Assembly (NCBI RefSeq): GCF_037975245.1
Contig: NC_092575.1
Coordinates: 15,110,310 to 15,174,309 of the forward strand
Length of the DNA stretch: 64,000 nt
Reading direction: 5' to 3'
DNA from: Apostichopus japonicus
Taxonomy: Eukaryota; Echinodermata; Holothuroidea; Aspidochirotida; Stichopodidae
Both the position numbers and the translations under genes were made by a program. Within the stretch, counting starts at the first letter, position 1. Each line of letters opens with the position of its first letter. Positions 29,203 through 43,726 of the stretch are shown here, in pieces. The notes under the pieces were generated by a model, which made no database searches, was not told the origin of the DNA, and saw only the letters and a list, made by a program, of their open reading frames with translations.

Positions 29203-32200
29203 AAATTGTTCATTCTTGATCCCCTTACTATACCCTCCCAACTGGAATGAATTGTTTCTATCCAAAGTATTCTTTAGAGATTTAATCTCCAAGGTAACCA
29301 GAAATTTGATGAAAGAGCAAACCACGCCAAAAACAAAACTAAAAAAAAAAAGAGAGAGAAAAAAAAACTCAAGGAAAATTTCTCATTGGCTAGGTTATGA
29401 AATATTTTCGACATTTCAAGAGGTCTACAGGGGATGAACCTTTCTCTCTCTCTTTCAATCTCTCTTCAACTTGTAAACTCAGGTCAATTTTAAAATCCTT
29501 TCGTAAGATAAGTGACGGCTATCAAACAAGTCGCGCGAGGACCTCCAAATATCAAGGGATACCAACTTTCATTATGAAAAGAGCGAGATAATTTTAACTC
29601 AAGTGGGTCATACAAGGGGATAAAATCAAACTATCAGCCAGATTACCAAGTCGTTGCTTTCTCGTTTTGCTCTAAGATATAAGAATTTGCAAATCTCATG
29701 AGGGTATACGGGTTTCTATACAACAACGGAGTATAAGAAAATGTTGTACAGAGGTACACGCAGTGTTCAACGGAGGAATGCATAGAGTGTGGCTTAAACA
29801 CGGGCTATAGACGTCCTTAAAATGTTGTATGTAATTAATCGGACAAGTGTTCGTTAAGTGACTAATTATATTGTAAGATTCCATTCAGTTCTCAATATTT
29901 TGTGGCTCGGACACTGTTTTCTTTTGTTCTCACATTACTCAAATGTGAAAAGAATGAGTATAGTCAAGCTAATGAACAATATTTTCGTTGGGATTTAGTT
30001 TTCGAAGAGTATCGAAATATTAATCCAACTGAACTAAAAAACCTCACTGACAGACAGACAGACAAACAGAGAGACAGACAGACAGCTCCTACAGATTGTT
30101 TCAAACCAGCCAAACTAGCAAAAGTCTACGTCGACGCAAATTTTCAACGTCACTATATGTTTTATCAGTACTGTCACGTTTGTTTCAATACCAGCTCTGT
30201 CATAATTAAAGACTGGTAATATCTTGCTGTATGTCACATTCGTCAGCCTACAGTTATTTGTTGCTACAGTATATATGATGGACTTGATGTCTGCGAAACT
30301 ATCTCATTAATATTCATCAGGTAACTGATCCAGCCCTAATTAAGCAACTTCTCATAAGCATCAGTCACTGTGCGATTGCGACTGCTGAGCGGTTGCATCG
30401 AAATTGTCTTAACGTTTTCGGATTAATTAGAGTATCGTCTTTAACTTTATTCACGAGTCATGGCTGATATTAGCAAATTTTTACTAAGTGGGGACTATGT
30501 CTTTTGCAATTATTGTACTCTGCCTTCCGTGACCTCCAAGTAAAGAGGGGGGGGGGGAGGGGAACCGACTTCCTAGGTCCCCAAAAATTCTTAAAGATTA
30601 TACAGTAAGACTAATATGCGTGTATACGAATGCTATAGCCTCACGTGTTGCAGACTCTGAAGGCAATAGACAATGAAGGGTCAAAGGCGGTCAAACTTTG
30701 GAGAGGGCGCCATTCAATATCACTAATGGAATATCCAATTTGGCTGTAGGCTACATTTCCGTTGAACGTCTTTATACAAGGGGTGGCTGGTGAAGAAAAT
30801 CTACAGATAGATAATATCAATTTAAAACATCATACTGGATTCTAGATGGTACCGTTAGAGTTTGAGTTCTTCTCTTTAACTGATTTAAGTGTTTACTAGT
30901 ATATCGAAAGTTATTTTTTCTAAAAACACCAGACTTTCATATGATGCGATGATGTCCAGATATAATCACTGTTAAACCGTTGTTTCTTTTATTTGTTTGT
31001 TTCCTGTGCGCTCTGTTTGTTTATTCTTTTGATATTGATATTTATTGTGAAAAATGAGAATACTTTCAAATTTATCCCATATTCCACAGGTTTGTAATAA
31101 TTGATCCCGCAACCCTCTAACCCGCTCAATTCCCCGCCGCGCCACGCCACGCCACGCCACAACCCCCTCCCAATCAATCCGCTCAGATTGAAGTAGAATA
31201 CCATGTAAGGGGTCTGTGGGCATCTTGTCGGAGAGAAGGTAATGGAATTTTAGACTTGGTTGTGTTAATAACTACTATCGATTTTTGTGTGTGCGATTGA
31301 AAAGGGTGTGTACACACATCGACCCCTCCCCACCCCCTCCTACCCCCACCACCACCACCAACTGGATCCTCACCCGTTGAAATAACTTACACGCTTCCAT
31401 TAACAAAAAATACAGCATCCAAATAATATCAATCGTCATAAACAGACAAAATATTCAAAAAACAGACAAAGGGTCAAGATATTGATCGGTTATCGATATT
31501 CCTGTTTTTCTATTTTTACTTTTAACAGACTTCACATCCTAAAACATCCGTTTTTGACTGACTTGTTAGTTCCTAGGCATAATGGCAAGTTTTAGGTATA
31601 CAATTTCTGGATGCGAGATCACGAACTACCCTGGCAGCTAACGTGTTAGAAGAGTGATAGTTTACCTCGCGCTGAATAATTTAATAACCATCACGTTCTG
31701 CTAGAATTATTTGTCTATTAAGGATAGGGCTTATAGTATCATGGTCGGACATGTATATTGCGTAAACAGATTACTTAATTCCTATCTCTACTTCAATATA
31801 TAGACAAACCTGACGAGATGAAAACCTAAAGTATCTTGTTGATAACTTGTCCGTGTTTCAATTTTAAGGTATGTTGATAGCAATCCTATTGAAATACATA
31901 ACATTGGTGGAATCAGGATTTCTCGGAAGAGGGGCCCTGGAGACAAATGTCGGTACTCAACCGAAGTAGCAGTTGCATAAGGAAACATCAGTGTAAGGTA
32001 GAAGAAAGTGCTCGCGCGCCAAAGCGTGACGCATATGTCCACGATAGGCCTATGTATACCTTGTTTTGAGCAACATTATGTCTGAAGCCACCCTCTGCCC
32101 AATTTCAAACTAATGCAAGCAACACGAACGGTCATTTACAAAAATTACCATTAGTTTCGTAAGTATTTTTCTTTCAAAGAAAATGCACTTTTAATTCCAA

Positions 32201-34567
32201 AGAGTGAGAATTCACTGTTTGAAAGTGTCCAAAGTGACTAATATCTATATTCGAGTGAATATTTACTCTTTGCCAAGAGCGATTTCTTTTTCAACTTAGC
32301 TCTATAAAGAGTAAGTGCTTTTCACTCTATTAGAGCTTAATTTGATAGAATTCACTACGAGGCTACACAATGTAAATGACTTGATCAGTTTGTATACTGT
32401 GAATACGAGACAACCGTTAATCAGTACCGTATAAACTGAAATGTGTTATAACACCGTAACACATGTTAGACCTGTCAGCAAATATTACAGTGGAAAATTA
32501 CTAACAGAAGAATTCATTACTCAAAGGCTGTTTCAACTAATGACTGGATAGGAGTCTAAACAACTGTCCCTGTGTTTGGCTAGTGAGTATATCTTGTGAA
32601 GAGGTTCAAATTTGCAGATTTTAAGGGTTTGCAGTAAAAGTGTTATTCACGTTCTGTTAAAATGTGGACGAAATTATTGGCGAAACGTTTAGAGTAGTCT
32701 GGTTAGTCCAGTCAATCATTACGATTAAGACTGTGAATTTAAGTATATTTCTGTTTGGTAGTCCTTCTCAGTATAGCATCTGGTCATAAATGTATCACAT
32801 GCATATTAATAAATTATAACACACATCAGTTTTAACTGATTAACGGGTACTCACCTTTACCAGTTTTAACTGATAAAGTCATGAGAATCGGAATGTGTGA
32901 CGAGAAGTCCTAATTCATTCCTCGAAAGGTTCGTGAACATGGAGACTCTCAAAATATGAATTTTCATCTTAATGAAATCAAGAATGTATGTTCTGTATTT
33001 TTTGAAAGCACCTGTTGGAATAATTATGATCCATTCTTTCCATTCCATCTGCTTAACTAATATCTCATTAATGTATAGTTCATTAGCTCGTATATATAAT
33101 TAACCTTCGTTTCGAAACTTGAAGTAAAAACAAATTTCCCAAATATTTCACAATGTGCATGGGATTATGAAATTGAAATGTTAACAATTGAATCAAAATT
33201 TTTGGGTGCATAAATTATTTCACGATGGCTTGGTGTGATCAATCGGCAAATTATTTGGAGTAATACTTTACGAGTTTGGCAAAATAATTGATATACCATG
33301 CATAAAGAGCTTTTTAAAGATACTGTTCGTTTTCAGTTTAATTATGTACAGGCTTATTTATACCATTGTGTCATTTATATTTGTGTGGAAATAAACTCAA
33401 ACTCAATGTTGTTATAAATAAATAAATATAAATATTCAATCAGCATGTAAGAGGTATAATGCGCTGCATAATGACGTAATTATTTAACTTGCTAAAGTCT
33501 TCAACCCTTTGTATGTGTACGAAGAACTTACGAGTATCTCACAATACATTGAGATTCTGCTAAGTCCCTAGCCTGTGTCTGTTATCTTTAATAACACGCG
33601 GATCTCTAAGATTTCATTTTATCAAAGTTAAGATTCATTCTGCTTCAATTATAGCTGTAATATGCATCGATTTTGTATTATGACGTTTAATATCAGATGA
33701 AGTCTTAATCTGAAAATTGGATCGAATATTATGAATCTTGGGATTTCTATATCTACATATAAGATCAAGAAAAAGTTACATATCTGTCCTTTAGACAGCT
33801 TGATGAGTGTCCCCGCTAGCTTATTACAAATTGTACCATTGACCGAAGAAGTACTCCCATTAAGATTGCATCGCATATCAATTAGTTGATAAACGCTTTG
33901 CGATGACCTGATATCATATCTTTAGAATATTCTACAAACAGCAAAACCGACCCGAAGGCTGCATCGTCAGCTGTCGTTGAAAAATGAAACATTTGTATTG
34001 AAAACATTTCCATTGCCGTCAGTAGTTATTTTTTCCTGTTTTCCCCCACTCTTGTTGATTAGTTGATGAGCTGTCGGTTGTCTTTTATAAGCAATGAGTT
34101 GAGTTTAATCCTAATGGATCATATGATGAGGCATTTGTACGGCATTTCAATGTATAATATCGAAAGCTACCTCATCATACTTTAACATATATACTTCACC
34201 TTGCCTCAACATACCTCACCATACTCTACCACACACCTACAATAACAAACGTTATAGAACCTCACCATATATCTTACAGTATATGGTACCCAAACAATAC
34301 ACTTTTACAATAATACAATAAGATAAATTCCCATTACGTTTTGCGTCACAATATCAATTTATTTCATGGCATTTTTAGACGGAAGTTAAAACTTGTCAAA
34401 GATTGTTACGAATTAGCACTTGCTCTGAAACGAGAATGAAGGTTTCAAACACTTCATGCTCTTCCTTTCTGATAGGTTATACTGTTACATGCTTTTTGGC
34501 GTTAAGTGCGTTACGTGTATAACTGAGATTGCAAACTGGCACACATTAAAGCTGCATGTCCCTTTGA
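29203..34567. other. non-coding stretch with small simple repeats
   Basis: No gene recognised over more than 5 kb. Simple repeats: (GACA)n-like at 30048-30084, a G-run at 30547-30562, (GCCAC)4 at 31139-31160, and a C-rich/CCA tract at 31320-31362. Open frames up to 105 codons have no motif. Confidence 0.5.
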
Positions 34568-35110
34568 ACATGTCATCACAGCCTGTATGATAATAGCATA
34601 CCACAGCCTGTATGGTAATATCATAATGTCTGCATGGTAATTTCATAATACAGTCTGTATGGTAATAGCATACCACATCCTGTATGGTAATAGCATACCA
34701 CAGCCTGTGGTGGTAATAGCATAATAGAGTCTGCATGGTAATAGCATACCACAGTCTGTATGGTGATAGCATACCACAGTCTGCGTGGTAATAGCATACC
34801 ACAGCCTGCATTGTAATAGCATTATTCAGTCTGCATGGTGATAGCATAATACAGTCTGCATGGTGATAGCATACCACAGTCTGCAGGGTATGCTATTATA
34901 ATAGCATAATAGAGTCTGCATGGTAATAGCATACAGTCTGTATGGTAATAGCATACCACATCCTGTATGGTAATAGCATACCACAGCCTGTGGTGGTAAT
35001 AGCATAATAGAGTCTGCATGGTAATAGCATACCACAGTCTGCATGGTAATGGCATTATACAGTCTGCATGGTAATAGCATACCACAGTCTGCATGGTAAT
35101 AGCAAAAACA
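34568..35110. repeat. 25-bp minisatellite, about 21 units
   Basis: Unit close to tggtaatagcataccacag plus tctgca, period 25. Variant units end cataatagag or cctg. A block of about 100 bp near 34651 recurs near 34934, showing multi-unit duplication. Near 34890 is an inverted patch (tatgctattataatagcata). Because 25 is not a multiple of 3 and the unit lacks stops on the minus strand, minus frames of 84-130 codons arise; these are repeat artefacts. Confidence 0.9.
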
Positions 35111-35313
35111 CAGTCTGTTTTAGCAGGCTAAAATAGTGCTAGAATTTTTTTCAAAGCCCGCCCCTAGTAGTTCTGGTTTTCAATGTTCTTTCCAGACATA
35201 GGGGGTGTAGAGTTGTGGGGCTCAATTAGACGGTGCAATGTCTCAGAAAGGCAAAACACATTGAAGGTTACAATAAAGGTTGAGGAACAGTAAATATTAC
35301 ATTAAATTCGTTG

Positions 35314-35318
<5 letters not shown>
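35111..35318. other. non-coding stretch
   Basis: No recognisable feature. Confidence 0.5.

Positions 35319-35352
<34 letters not shown>
35319..35352. repeat. (TA)n microsatellite
   Basis: About 17 TA units. Confidence 0.9.
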
Positions 35353-35354
<2 letters not shown>

Positions 35355-35989
35355 TGGCATAGTTTAAATGGTTTTGAGTATTACGTGTCGTTGATTTAAC
35401 TTGACGACTAAACGTAGACACCATTTATTAATCCCGACTGATTTCTTTCATTTTGTTCTTCCCTCATGAAATCAACACATTCTGACTGTCTATTCTCTTT
35501 CCCGTTGAATTTGAAGTGTCCTCGTGCTAGATTTATGTTTTTTTATACTTAGGCCATATATTAGGCTTGTATAACAGTCGTTTTGAAAGTGGATCAAAAT
35601 GTTGGGGTTAGATACTGATGATTATTTTTTTCTTTCTGTCTTTCATCTATATCTTCTCCGTATTGCTGGTTTTCAGGTCGTTCACATTGTCAATTAAATA
35701 TTTTTTTTTTTTAATTAAAGTTTTAAATATTGCTCTAAGTGATTTTTACAACAAATTCAAATACTGGATATGAAACTCAATGTAGCATAACATGATACAA
35801 TTATTGGTTTTAAGCGGTTTCTTAGACTAAATTGTCAATCTTCATAACTTTCTCTGAGGCTATGAAGAAGACTGACTTTGGATCAATCAGGGATGAGTTC
35901 ATAACAAATTCCTGGTTAAATTGATTCCGAGGGGAAGTGAAGGGGTTGTTAAAAATATTATATATTTATATATGTGTATATTTGAAAGT

Positions 35990-36160
35990 GTAATGAGTTG
36001 GAAAATCCAGAAAAGTGAAAAACTTCCAGCCTCCACCGGCATTCGAACGAGGAACTCCCTCATTATATCCGGGACACCCTAACCAACTAGGTCATGGACG
36101 CTGATTGTATGTCCAGAGGTTCGAAACCAGTAAGGAAGGTCGTCATTCCACTGTAGGCTT
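35990..36160 (-). mobile_element. tRNA-related composite SINE, minus-strand copy
   Basis: On the minus strand it carries the shared upstream block (at 36103-36160), an A-box-like segment, a degenerate middle, the B-box region (inverse of ccaccggcattcgaac) and the tail (inverse of aatgagttggaaaatccaga). The middle between the boxes has been replaced by different sequence. It ends near a short TA-rich tract at 35957-35980. Confidence 0.7.
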
Positions 36161-39100
36161 TTCATCGCAATTGTACGGTATCTCAGGATGGCATGCAATC
36201 ATGCAATAACTAAATATATACTGTGTAAAGTACAATATGTATACCTAACTATTACATGGCATGCAGGGCTACCGTAGTTCCACCGAGAACGAAGATGAAA
36301 CATTTAGGTCGATGACTAATTAGCTGAACAAATTAAAACTCAGATAGCGTGAGATCTTATGACATAAGGCTATATTCAATGACTCTCTCTCTATAAGATT
36401 GGTTTTAATGATGCCTTCCCTATATCAATTGTAACGAGTTTATAGAGTTAACAGCATCTCAATTAGAATTTTGATTGCTCAGCTCATTGCAGGTTAATAA
36501 TCTGTAGAAATAAATTGATAATACTTACTTTAACAAACATCTTGTATACATTTTCATTATTATGACAACTCTTTTTACTTTTCACTGCGTTCCTTTATAA
36601 TAATCTTAGCACAAAAATTTGATGAGATTTTCTGGTGCAAAATTGAAAAGAGTAATTTAGAATGCCACTAAAGGAAACGAAACATTTGAATGAGGTAATA
36701 TGTTTTATCCTTGGGGTGTAATTATTACGAATGAAGTGTGTGAGTGGGGGGAGGGGAGGGGGGGGGGTGTTATAACAAACTTGGTTCTTGTTTGATAAAT
36801 CGGAAGAGTAATTTGAACCAAAACTAACCTTTAAATGTCGTATATAAGTTTTACCAACCTGTATTTTCCAAAAAGTAATATTTTTTTCTTGGTAGATGAT
36901 TATAAATATTAAATAATGTTGCCATTATTCTCATATTATACTCCCTGACTTATACAAATTGAAGTAGAAATGTACAGAGAAAAAGAATCAAAATTTATCC
37001 ACATCTTCCTCGATTCTTCATTTCTTTGATTCTGTTTAACAATCTCACCTGAGGCGGTCTTTTGAGTAATCACTCGGCCTATTTTTTACTTTGTTCTCCC
37101 CTTTTTTTTTGGTAAACGAAAAAGTTTTTAGAACAAAGTTAGCATTGAGAGATCTTATTCGTATTTTTGTTGCACACAGGATCTTTGGTGTACAGAGAAA
37201 GACAGCTGTGATTAGCTCTCTGGTTTTCTTATTAACTCTAGATAGTTTTTCCCTGATATATTTTTTATGCCCTCAAGCCAGATGTCTTCATCCGTAGTCT
37301 TCTTTCGTTCCATTAACGGGTGGAAAGGGATCAAATGTTTCACACATCTCGGTTTATGATGACATATGCACTTCTTTATTAAAGTGGCTGTAGGTAAGCC
37401 TACACCATTCACTGCCAATCAAAGCGACATGCATGAAATAGGTTAATGAAGTTGGTATAGTTGGGTAACTCAAGTTGAAAGATATAAAAAAAATGTAGTA
37501 AAAGCCAAACAAGGCACATATAAGTCAGAACTTTGCGCGCTGAAGTTAAGAATGAAGGGTTTTATTAAATCATCGAGCATATACTTTGAAATCTGTAAAG
37601 TATTGGCGCAAAGTGAAATCAGAAACGATTGAATCGCAGTTTGGATTGAAAGATTAACGGATTGTCTATCGTAATGTAACGTTTATGAACGATAGTGGCT
37701 GCAGTAGGCGTTTTCCTTCTTGTAGAACTGACTGGAGGGGGTAGGGAGGGGTGTGGAAAGGGGGGGGGGGGAGGGGAGGACTTTATTGAGATTTCCCAGC
37801 GTTTCGTATGGCCTTTAGCCTGTAATGTATACATACATTAGAGATAGAATGGTTCCATGACGTTCAATTTGCTATTAAACGTGGTGATATATGGCTTTTG
37901 CCCTGGAGAAGAGAGACAAGAGGCGAGGGGAGGGGGTGGTGGGTGGTGTCTGGTGGTGGGGTATTGGCGTGGTGGGGTAAGGGGTAATGGGGTGGTAGGG
38001 TGGTGTAAATAATCATGAATTGTAGGTGTGATAGCGTCACGTGTTCACTAGATATAGCCTACGTGTTTTTTAACTTCTTAACATAAAAAAGGACTGAAAA
38101 AGCAATAGCTAAACCACTTAAATCTTTACACGTATACAACCCATTTTCACGATAAAAGAGAAAAAAACATTATTCAAATTAAATTGTGAACAGTTGGATG
38201 GTTCTGGAAGAACAGCCATCTTGTCAAACTTTCTGAAATTAATTGCCATCATTAATCAAGCCTATCCTCCTTTTGTTATGAATATGATACCTCATTTTAT
38301 TCAGGTCAAGTTATATATTGTAGCACAAGAATGATGGATATAATAATGTTGTAAATCAAAATAACAATAATAATTAATTAAACGAAACGAAAGTCGCAAG
38401 GTAAAAGATGCCAGTGGAATTTTAATTGACATTAATTAGTTTACAACTGACTTCTTTTTCCTCATGCTGGGGGCATCTCTCATCTATATTGATATCAGGT
38501 CACGGTTCAGTGGATCAAGTTCAAAATCGAAAAGAAGCAAAAAATAATAAAACCAACGAGTTACAGAAACAGAGTTGCTTGTCAGTGTGAATTCACTAGA
38601 TATCGAAAATGAAATTTTGACTTGCGTGGGAAAGATAGGGTGCAGAATAGTAAAGGTATGCTTGAATCGTCTAGCTCAATTATTATCAGGTATCTTTCCT
38701 TCAAAGTTAAGTATTATTTTCAATGAAAAAGTCAGTGACGTTTTCAACCGCCAATAAGCGGTAGAAGTACTTTACTGTGGATCTAGCCTGTATGACGGGG
38801 ATGGTGGAGGTAAATGGGGGGGAGGGGGTGGTGGTATGAGGGGGGTGGGGGAGGGTTATAAAAAGACGGAGACGATCGATGTTGGTAGGACAGCAAAGGA
38901 AGCACTACAAGGGCGCATCCTCCCCTTTGTTGCGACACTGCCTTAGTATTTTTTTTAATGTAATACCTTCAACAACTTTTTACTGTGTTTTGCGAAAAAA
39001 AATGTTTGAATCCTTTTCCATGAACCCCCCAAATGGTGCAATAACATTGACACGTAAATAATCCTTTACATTAATAACAGGTTATCAAAACATTTATCTT

Positions 39101-41534
39101 AGCCAGGAATCAGACAAGCTCGTCACTGGCGATAAGAATATACAACAAAAAATAAAACTAATATTTAAGAAGAGAAGGGAAAAGAGCGAGAGAGAGAGAA
39201 AAATAAAATGAAACTGTTCATCTTTGAAAAGTCTTGAGAGTGAAAAAACGATATGATTCCTGTCAGAACAATAAAGACAAAAGAAAAGAAAAAACCCTAA
39301 TTTTGTGGTATTTTAAATGAACAATGTGTGAATAGACAATGGATGTATATTTTGGGGATCATTATCAGTTAATTGAAGAAAACAATCGTTGCAGTCTCCA
39401 AAAAAGTAATACTTTATAATGATGCCTTGCATTTGTTCTGTACGATGTCACTAATACACCACCGTACCAGACTGCTGTTACCTGACCTCAGTGACCTTTG
39501 TCTATAAGTAACATCGTATGACGTCAAAGACATCGAAATGAAAAAAAAAAGAAAGAAAAATAGAGAATGTCAATTAGTGATTGAAAAGGCATTCGGAGAA
39601 GACGCTAATGAATTTTTAATTTATTCCGAGGTTAGGATTATACGCTTCGCATGACTGCTGTGACTAACTTCAATTCTGGGTGGATGCTATGTACCATACG
39701 TATGACTGTAAGCTATGACTAAGAAGTCTGTGTGGTTAGAATCACTTGGTCGCTTCCAATTACAGAGTATACAATTAATTGTTTTCCATTGTTTCCTGCA
39801 ATACAACATGCTCTTTTTTCATGTCCCACAAATTTTATGGAATGTTATTTTGCTTGTATAAATTGCAAACATTTTGAATGTTGTTTGTTTATTTCAGCTA
39901 AATTTCATGTTAATCCCTTACCATTTTTTTGTGGAGTAAAAGTGATATATTATGTCTTAATGTACCTTACTTACAACAGTCGATTGTTTTTAAAAACAAA
40001 AAACAATGTAGTATAATGTCAACAAAAAATGCAAGCTTGAAAAATAATACGAGTCTTTAAAAATAGTAAGCGAAGTCTTTTACGTCAATGGGTCAGATTA
40101 AAATCACTAGCCGTGCTCACGCACATATATCATCTGCCCCTTCCAAATTTTAGTTACAATTTCGACTTTTGCCTAATTTTACTTCTTTATCCTGATAATG
40201 ATCTGGCATACTTGACATAACACCATTGCACCGATATAGAGATGTGATAACTGCCTTGGGATGGCATATACGCGCAATACTTTGTTAAAAAACTATAGTT
40301 GGAACTATTTAGCAAATTTGAGCTAACTTTGGGGTAAAATGTAGAATACATTTAAACTCCGTAATCTGATGTTGATTTTGTGTTCCATGTTGGCACTGAA
40401 TCTAAAAGTAGAACTTGATTAAAGATCTCGTTCTTACGTTTTTCTTTATCTTAGTATTCCTCTTCTCAATAAATGCACATTCAGTATTGTGCCTGCAAAG
40501 ATCAATATGGTACAAAAATTATAAAAAAGACTAAATACAAAAAAGCCTTTTTACTCGTATTTAATTCTGATTCTTTGCAATCCGTGTTAGTTTCATTTAC
40601 CTCATTATACTATTATAAGCACGTTCATGATCCTCGCTTTCGTGAGAAGCCTGGTCACGTGATATTCACATTCACCAAATAGGTAAGCAGAACTGCTAAT
40701 TAATTCAAGCTTAAGAGAAAACTATAACTTAATATGATTAAATCACATTATTGGTCCTCTCGTGGGAAGTTACCTGGAGGTTTTTTTTTTCGTTATTTCC
40801 GATCGTATTATTAGTCAAAAATTGGTTAGAGGGATTTTGGAATCTTAAAACATATCAAATGAGGCGTGATCCTAATCTAGGTAAAATTTCCCCTCCCCTC
40901 TACAATATATACTTTCTATTAGAATTGTATGACCTCTCACCCTCATCTATTTCTCTCTATATCTCTCGAGATTGTGTTTTAAATATCATGTTACAGTCCT
41001 AAGAGCCAGTATAGGTAGTATAAAGTATCAACATATCCTTATATATGAGATTACATGCATATATAACACAGTAGAGAAGTAATTTGGTGTTTGGTTGCTT
41101 GGGTTAAAAGAAGACTTGATGAAACCAAATTTTTACTGATCAATAAAATTATTGATCAAAAGGAAAATATTGTAACTGACGGAACTAATGGCAACCAAGA
41201 TGCACTTTTGTATTCGCAAACACAAGATTCCACATATTTTTGACCATATTTGTCAACTATAGACACTTCTGTTTCATCGTTGCCCTTATCTCATTTTTTT
41301 TATCGAAATTTCAACATTTATGACCTCAAAAATGCTGACGTCAAAATTGTGTAATTTTCACGTCTAAGAAAACTACAACATTTCGACTACTAATCTCACA
41401 ATTTCGAAGATTCGACGGATTTGTTTTTCAATTTTACCATGTCCCTTATTAGCCACTGTACCATCCATTTGTTTCGTTTCCTACTGATGAACCGACCTAT
41501 TTCTATTAATGGTATCTTGTGACGTCATACACAT
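36161..41534. other. non-coding stretch with many G-rich tracts
   Basis: More than 5 kb with no recognised gene. G-rich tracts at 36745-36768, 37733-37778, 37926-38004 (runs of GGGG/GGTGG) and 38801-38856. Purine-rich patch at 39168-39205. TGACGTCA at 39529, 41336 and 41520. Confidence 0.5.
37926..38004 (+). repeat. G-rich GGTGG tract
   Basis: Repeated ggtggtgggtggtgtctggt and ggggtggtagggtggtgt type sequence. Dense GG/GGG runs give quadruplex potential. Confidence 0.65.
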
Positions 41535-42004
41535 GGGCTTAAGGTGGCATACTCCTATTAGCGTCTATATCAATCCGCCCTACTTCAGGAAAAGTGCCAA
41601 TCAGGAGCAGGAGAACAACTTTTTTTTTTGCTATGTTATCGATTAGGATGTGCATTTATGTGGCTTGGATGTTAAAGAGCATGAATGGAATCACATGTGG
41701 TGCAAAAAGGGGGTCAATTGAGGCAAATTTAGACCAGTTTAGCCCTCCCTGGAGCAGCGTACGAAGATTGTTTACGACTGAGTAAAGAGGTTTGTTTACA
41801 AGTGACGAAAACTTCAGGCTCTCGTAGCATAATCATGGTACGGAAGATTGATGGTTCCATGAAAGGCCAACTTGTCAGCTATCCAGTGATGGGTAGAATT
41901 TAGCAAGTGAAACCTTCTGTATAGACCTAGAGACCACATCACTTTTGTGATTTAGTGTGTAAGTCAATGGGGCTTTTAATGGGCGTATACTACCTTAAAT
42001 GCCC
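41535..42004. mobile_element. non-autonomous TIR element, about 470 bp
   Basis: Ends are inverted repeats: gggcttaaggtggcatactc at the left and the inverse of gtatactaccttaaatgccc at the right, with the match continuing inward (ctattag against the inverse of ttaatggg). The interior has no transposase. A TGACGTCA octamer sits just outside the left end. Confidence 0.6.
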
Positions 42005-43212
42005 TTCCCCACTTACATCCAATAATGGAAGTTACTTGAAACTGACTAGGTTGTTAGTCATGACGTTGTGATTTCATATTGATCCCTGTAAAATTCCTGT
42101 CAATTAAAGTACAAAACAAATTTGCTCACCAATTCCAGATTTTTTTTATGCTCTTAGTTTTTACACGAGTATGTAATAATCTTCCATAAGACAAGTATGA
42201 CATTTATACCAAGTAATCCGAAAAAGAAACATAAATATTTAATATAAGATATATCACGATGTATCACCTTAACGTAATTTAGACTTCTTATATATTCCCA
42301 GACCTTGCTTTTTCTTCTTTATTAATCAATCACCGTAAAAGATGATACGGTACTGCTATTACAAACTATCTTATTTTTTGTACAACGGTTGAATAAGTTC
42401 TCAAAGAGTGGTTTAAAATGTCGACATCAGCACGAACTTGATAAATCACGGGCCTACTGTACATGCTTGCTACGCCTTCTTCATGTAAAGCTCGCAAAAG
42501 TCTCAAGTTAATAAAATCTCTAACTAAAAGTTAATATTCTAACGGAAAAATAGAAAACTTTGTAAGTCACTTATATATTTCAAAGATGATAGTTTGAGGC
42601 AAAGTTTTTCTCTATCAATCATATTAATATTAATATGACTTGAACAGATTTGAAATGATGTTAGTAACTGCATAATTTGTGGTAACAATCAAATTAATGT
42701 TTCTAGTAATCGTGTCAAATTACAAGGTCTTTTTCTAAAATTCCATGTATAGTGGAACAATTAGTTTCCCCATGGACAATTTTATCATCGAATAAATAGT
42801 ATACTAGAGATTTATAGGCCTATAGTCGACGGGAAATGTGTAATTCTGTGCATAATTTAAAATTAAAAATGAATGAAAAGACCACTTGTTGGAAAGAAGA
42901 TTTGTCATGGCAGCTGTTAAATCAATCTATATAAGGAAAAGGAAGAAAAAGGTACAAGAAGAGGGGGGGGGGGGGCTGGGTAGGGAAGGTGACCCCGTGC
43001 AGACTTATATGCCCTCAACTGTGTCACCATAATGGGTACAAAAGCTTTACAAGTTACAACCTGTAAAAACAATAATGCTGTGCCTGCAGAAACTGTTGGT
43101 GCCCCTTTTTAACTTATTGGTGTCCCTCCTTAAATTGTTGGTATCCCTCCAACTCAGACTTCGCAGTACTCGCTGTCATGGAATTGTACTCGTACCCGGC
43201 TTTTTGGAAATA
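42005..43212. other. non-coding stretch
   Basis: No gene recognised. G-run at 42962-42977. Confidence 0.5.
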
Positions 43213-43308
43213 TTGATGCTATTTTCCATGATGCAATTTAATTTATCAGAGTTGAGTGTTGGGTTTCCAATGAAAGAGAACATGAACTACTTTGAAAACC
43301 ATAACCCC
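43213..43308. repeat. local duplication, copy 1
   Basis: About 90 bp from ttttccatgatgcaattt to aaccataaccc, repeated with few changes at 44148-44231. Contains gagtgttgggtttccaatga and agagaacatgaac. Both copies lie in the same orientation. No function seen. Confidence 0.8.
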
Positions 43309-43321
43309 ACACTAACAGCCT

Positions 43322-43537
43322 GGTACGCGGACACCCTAACCACTAGGCTATGGACGCTGATTATATGTCCAGATGTTCGAAACCGGTAAGGGAGGTCAGG
43401 TCGTAATTCCACTGTAGGCGTTTGTCACCTGTATCGAACAATACTAGTTCTGTTTTGGTGATATATTTGCCTTACTCTAGAGATCGAACATGATGATAAC
43501 CAACTCAAAATCATCTGTGAATCCTAAAGCCGGATCT
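43322..43537 (-). mobile_element. tRNA-related composite SINE, 3'-truncated copy
   Basis: Minus-strand copy matching 2091-2290: the upstream block (inverse of gcctttactctagag-like sequence, aaaccggtaa, ccactgtaggcgtttgtcac) and the A-box region (inverse of ctaaccactaggctatgg). The B box and tail are missing; it joins unrelated DNA after the inverse of gtacgcggacac. It proves that the 170 bp upstream of the tRNA-like block belong to the repeat. Confidence 0.75.
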
Positions 43538-43601
43538 CGAAAGAGATACTTTGAACAGACTTTTGTTAATGAAATGGAGGTAAACGACAAAGGCAAATGA
43601 A

Positions 43602-43695
43602 TATATATATATATAATTGAAATCTTAGTGAGTTGGAAAATCTAGAACAGTGAAAAAACTCCCTGCCTCCACCGGGATTCGAACCGGGACTCGAT

Positions 43696-43726
<31 letters not shown>

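Noticed and set aside
34485-34877. 130-codon minus-strand open frame
   Set aside because: It reads through the 25-bp minisatellite; no family resemblance and overlapping equivalents in other frames.
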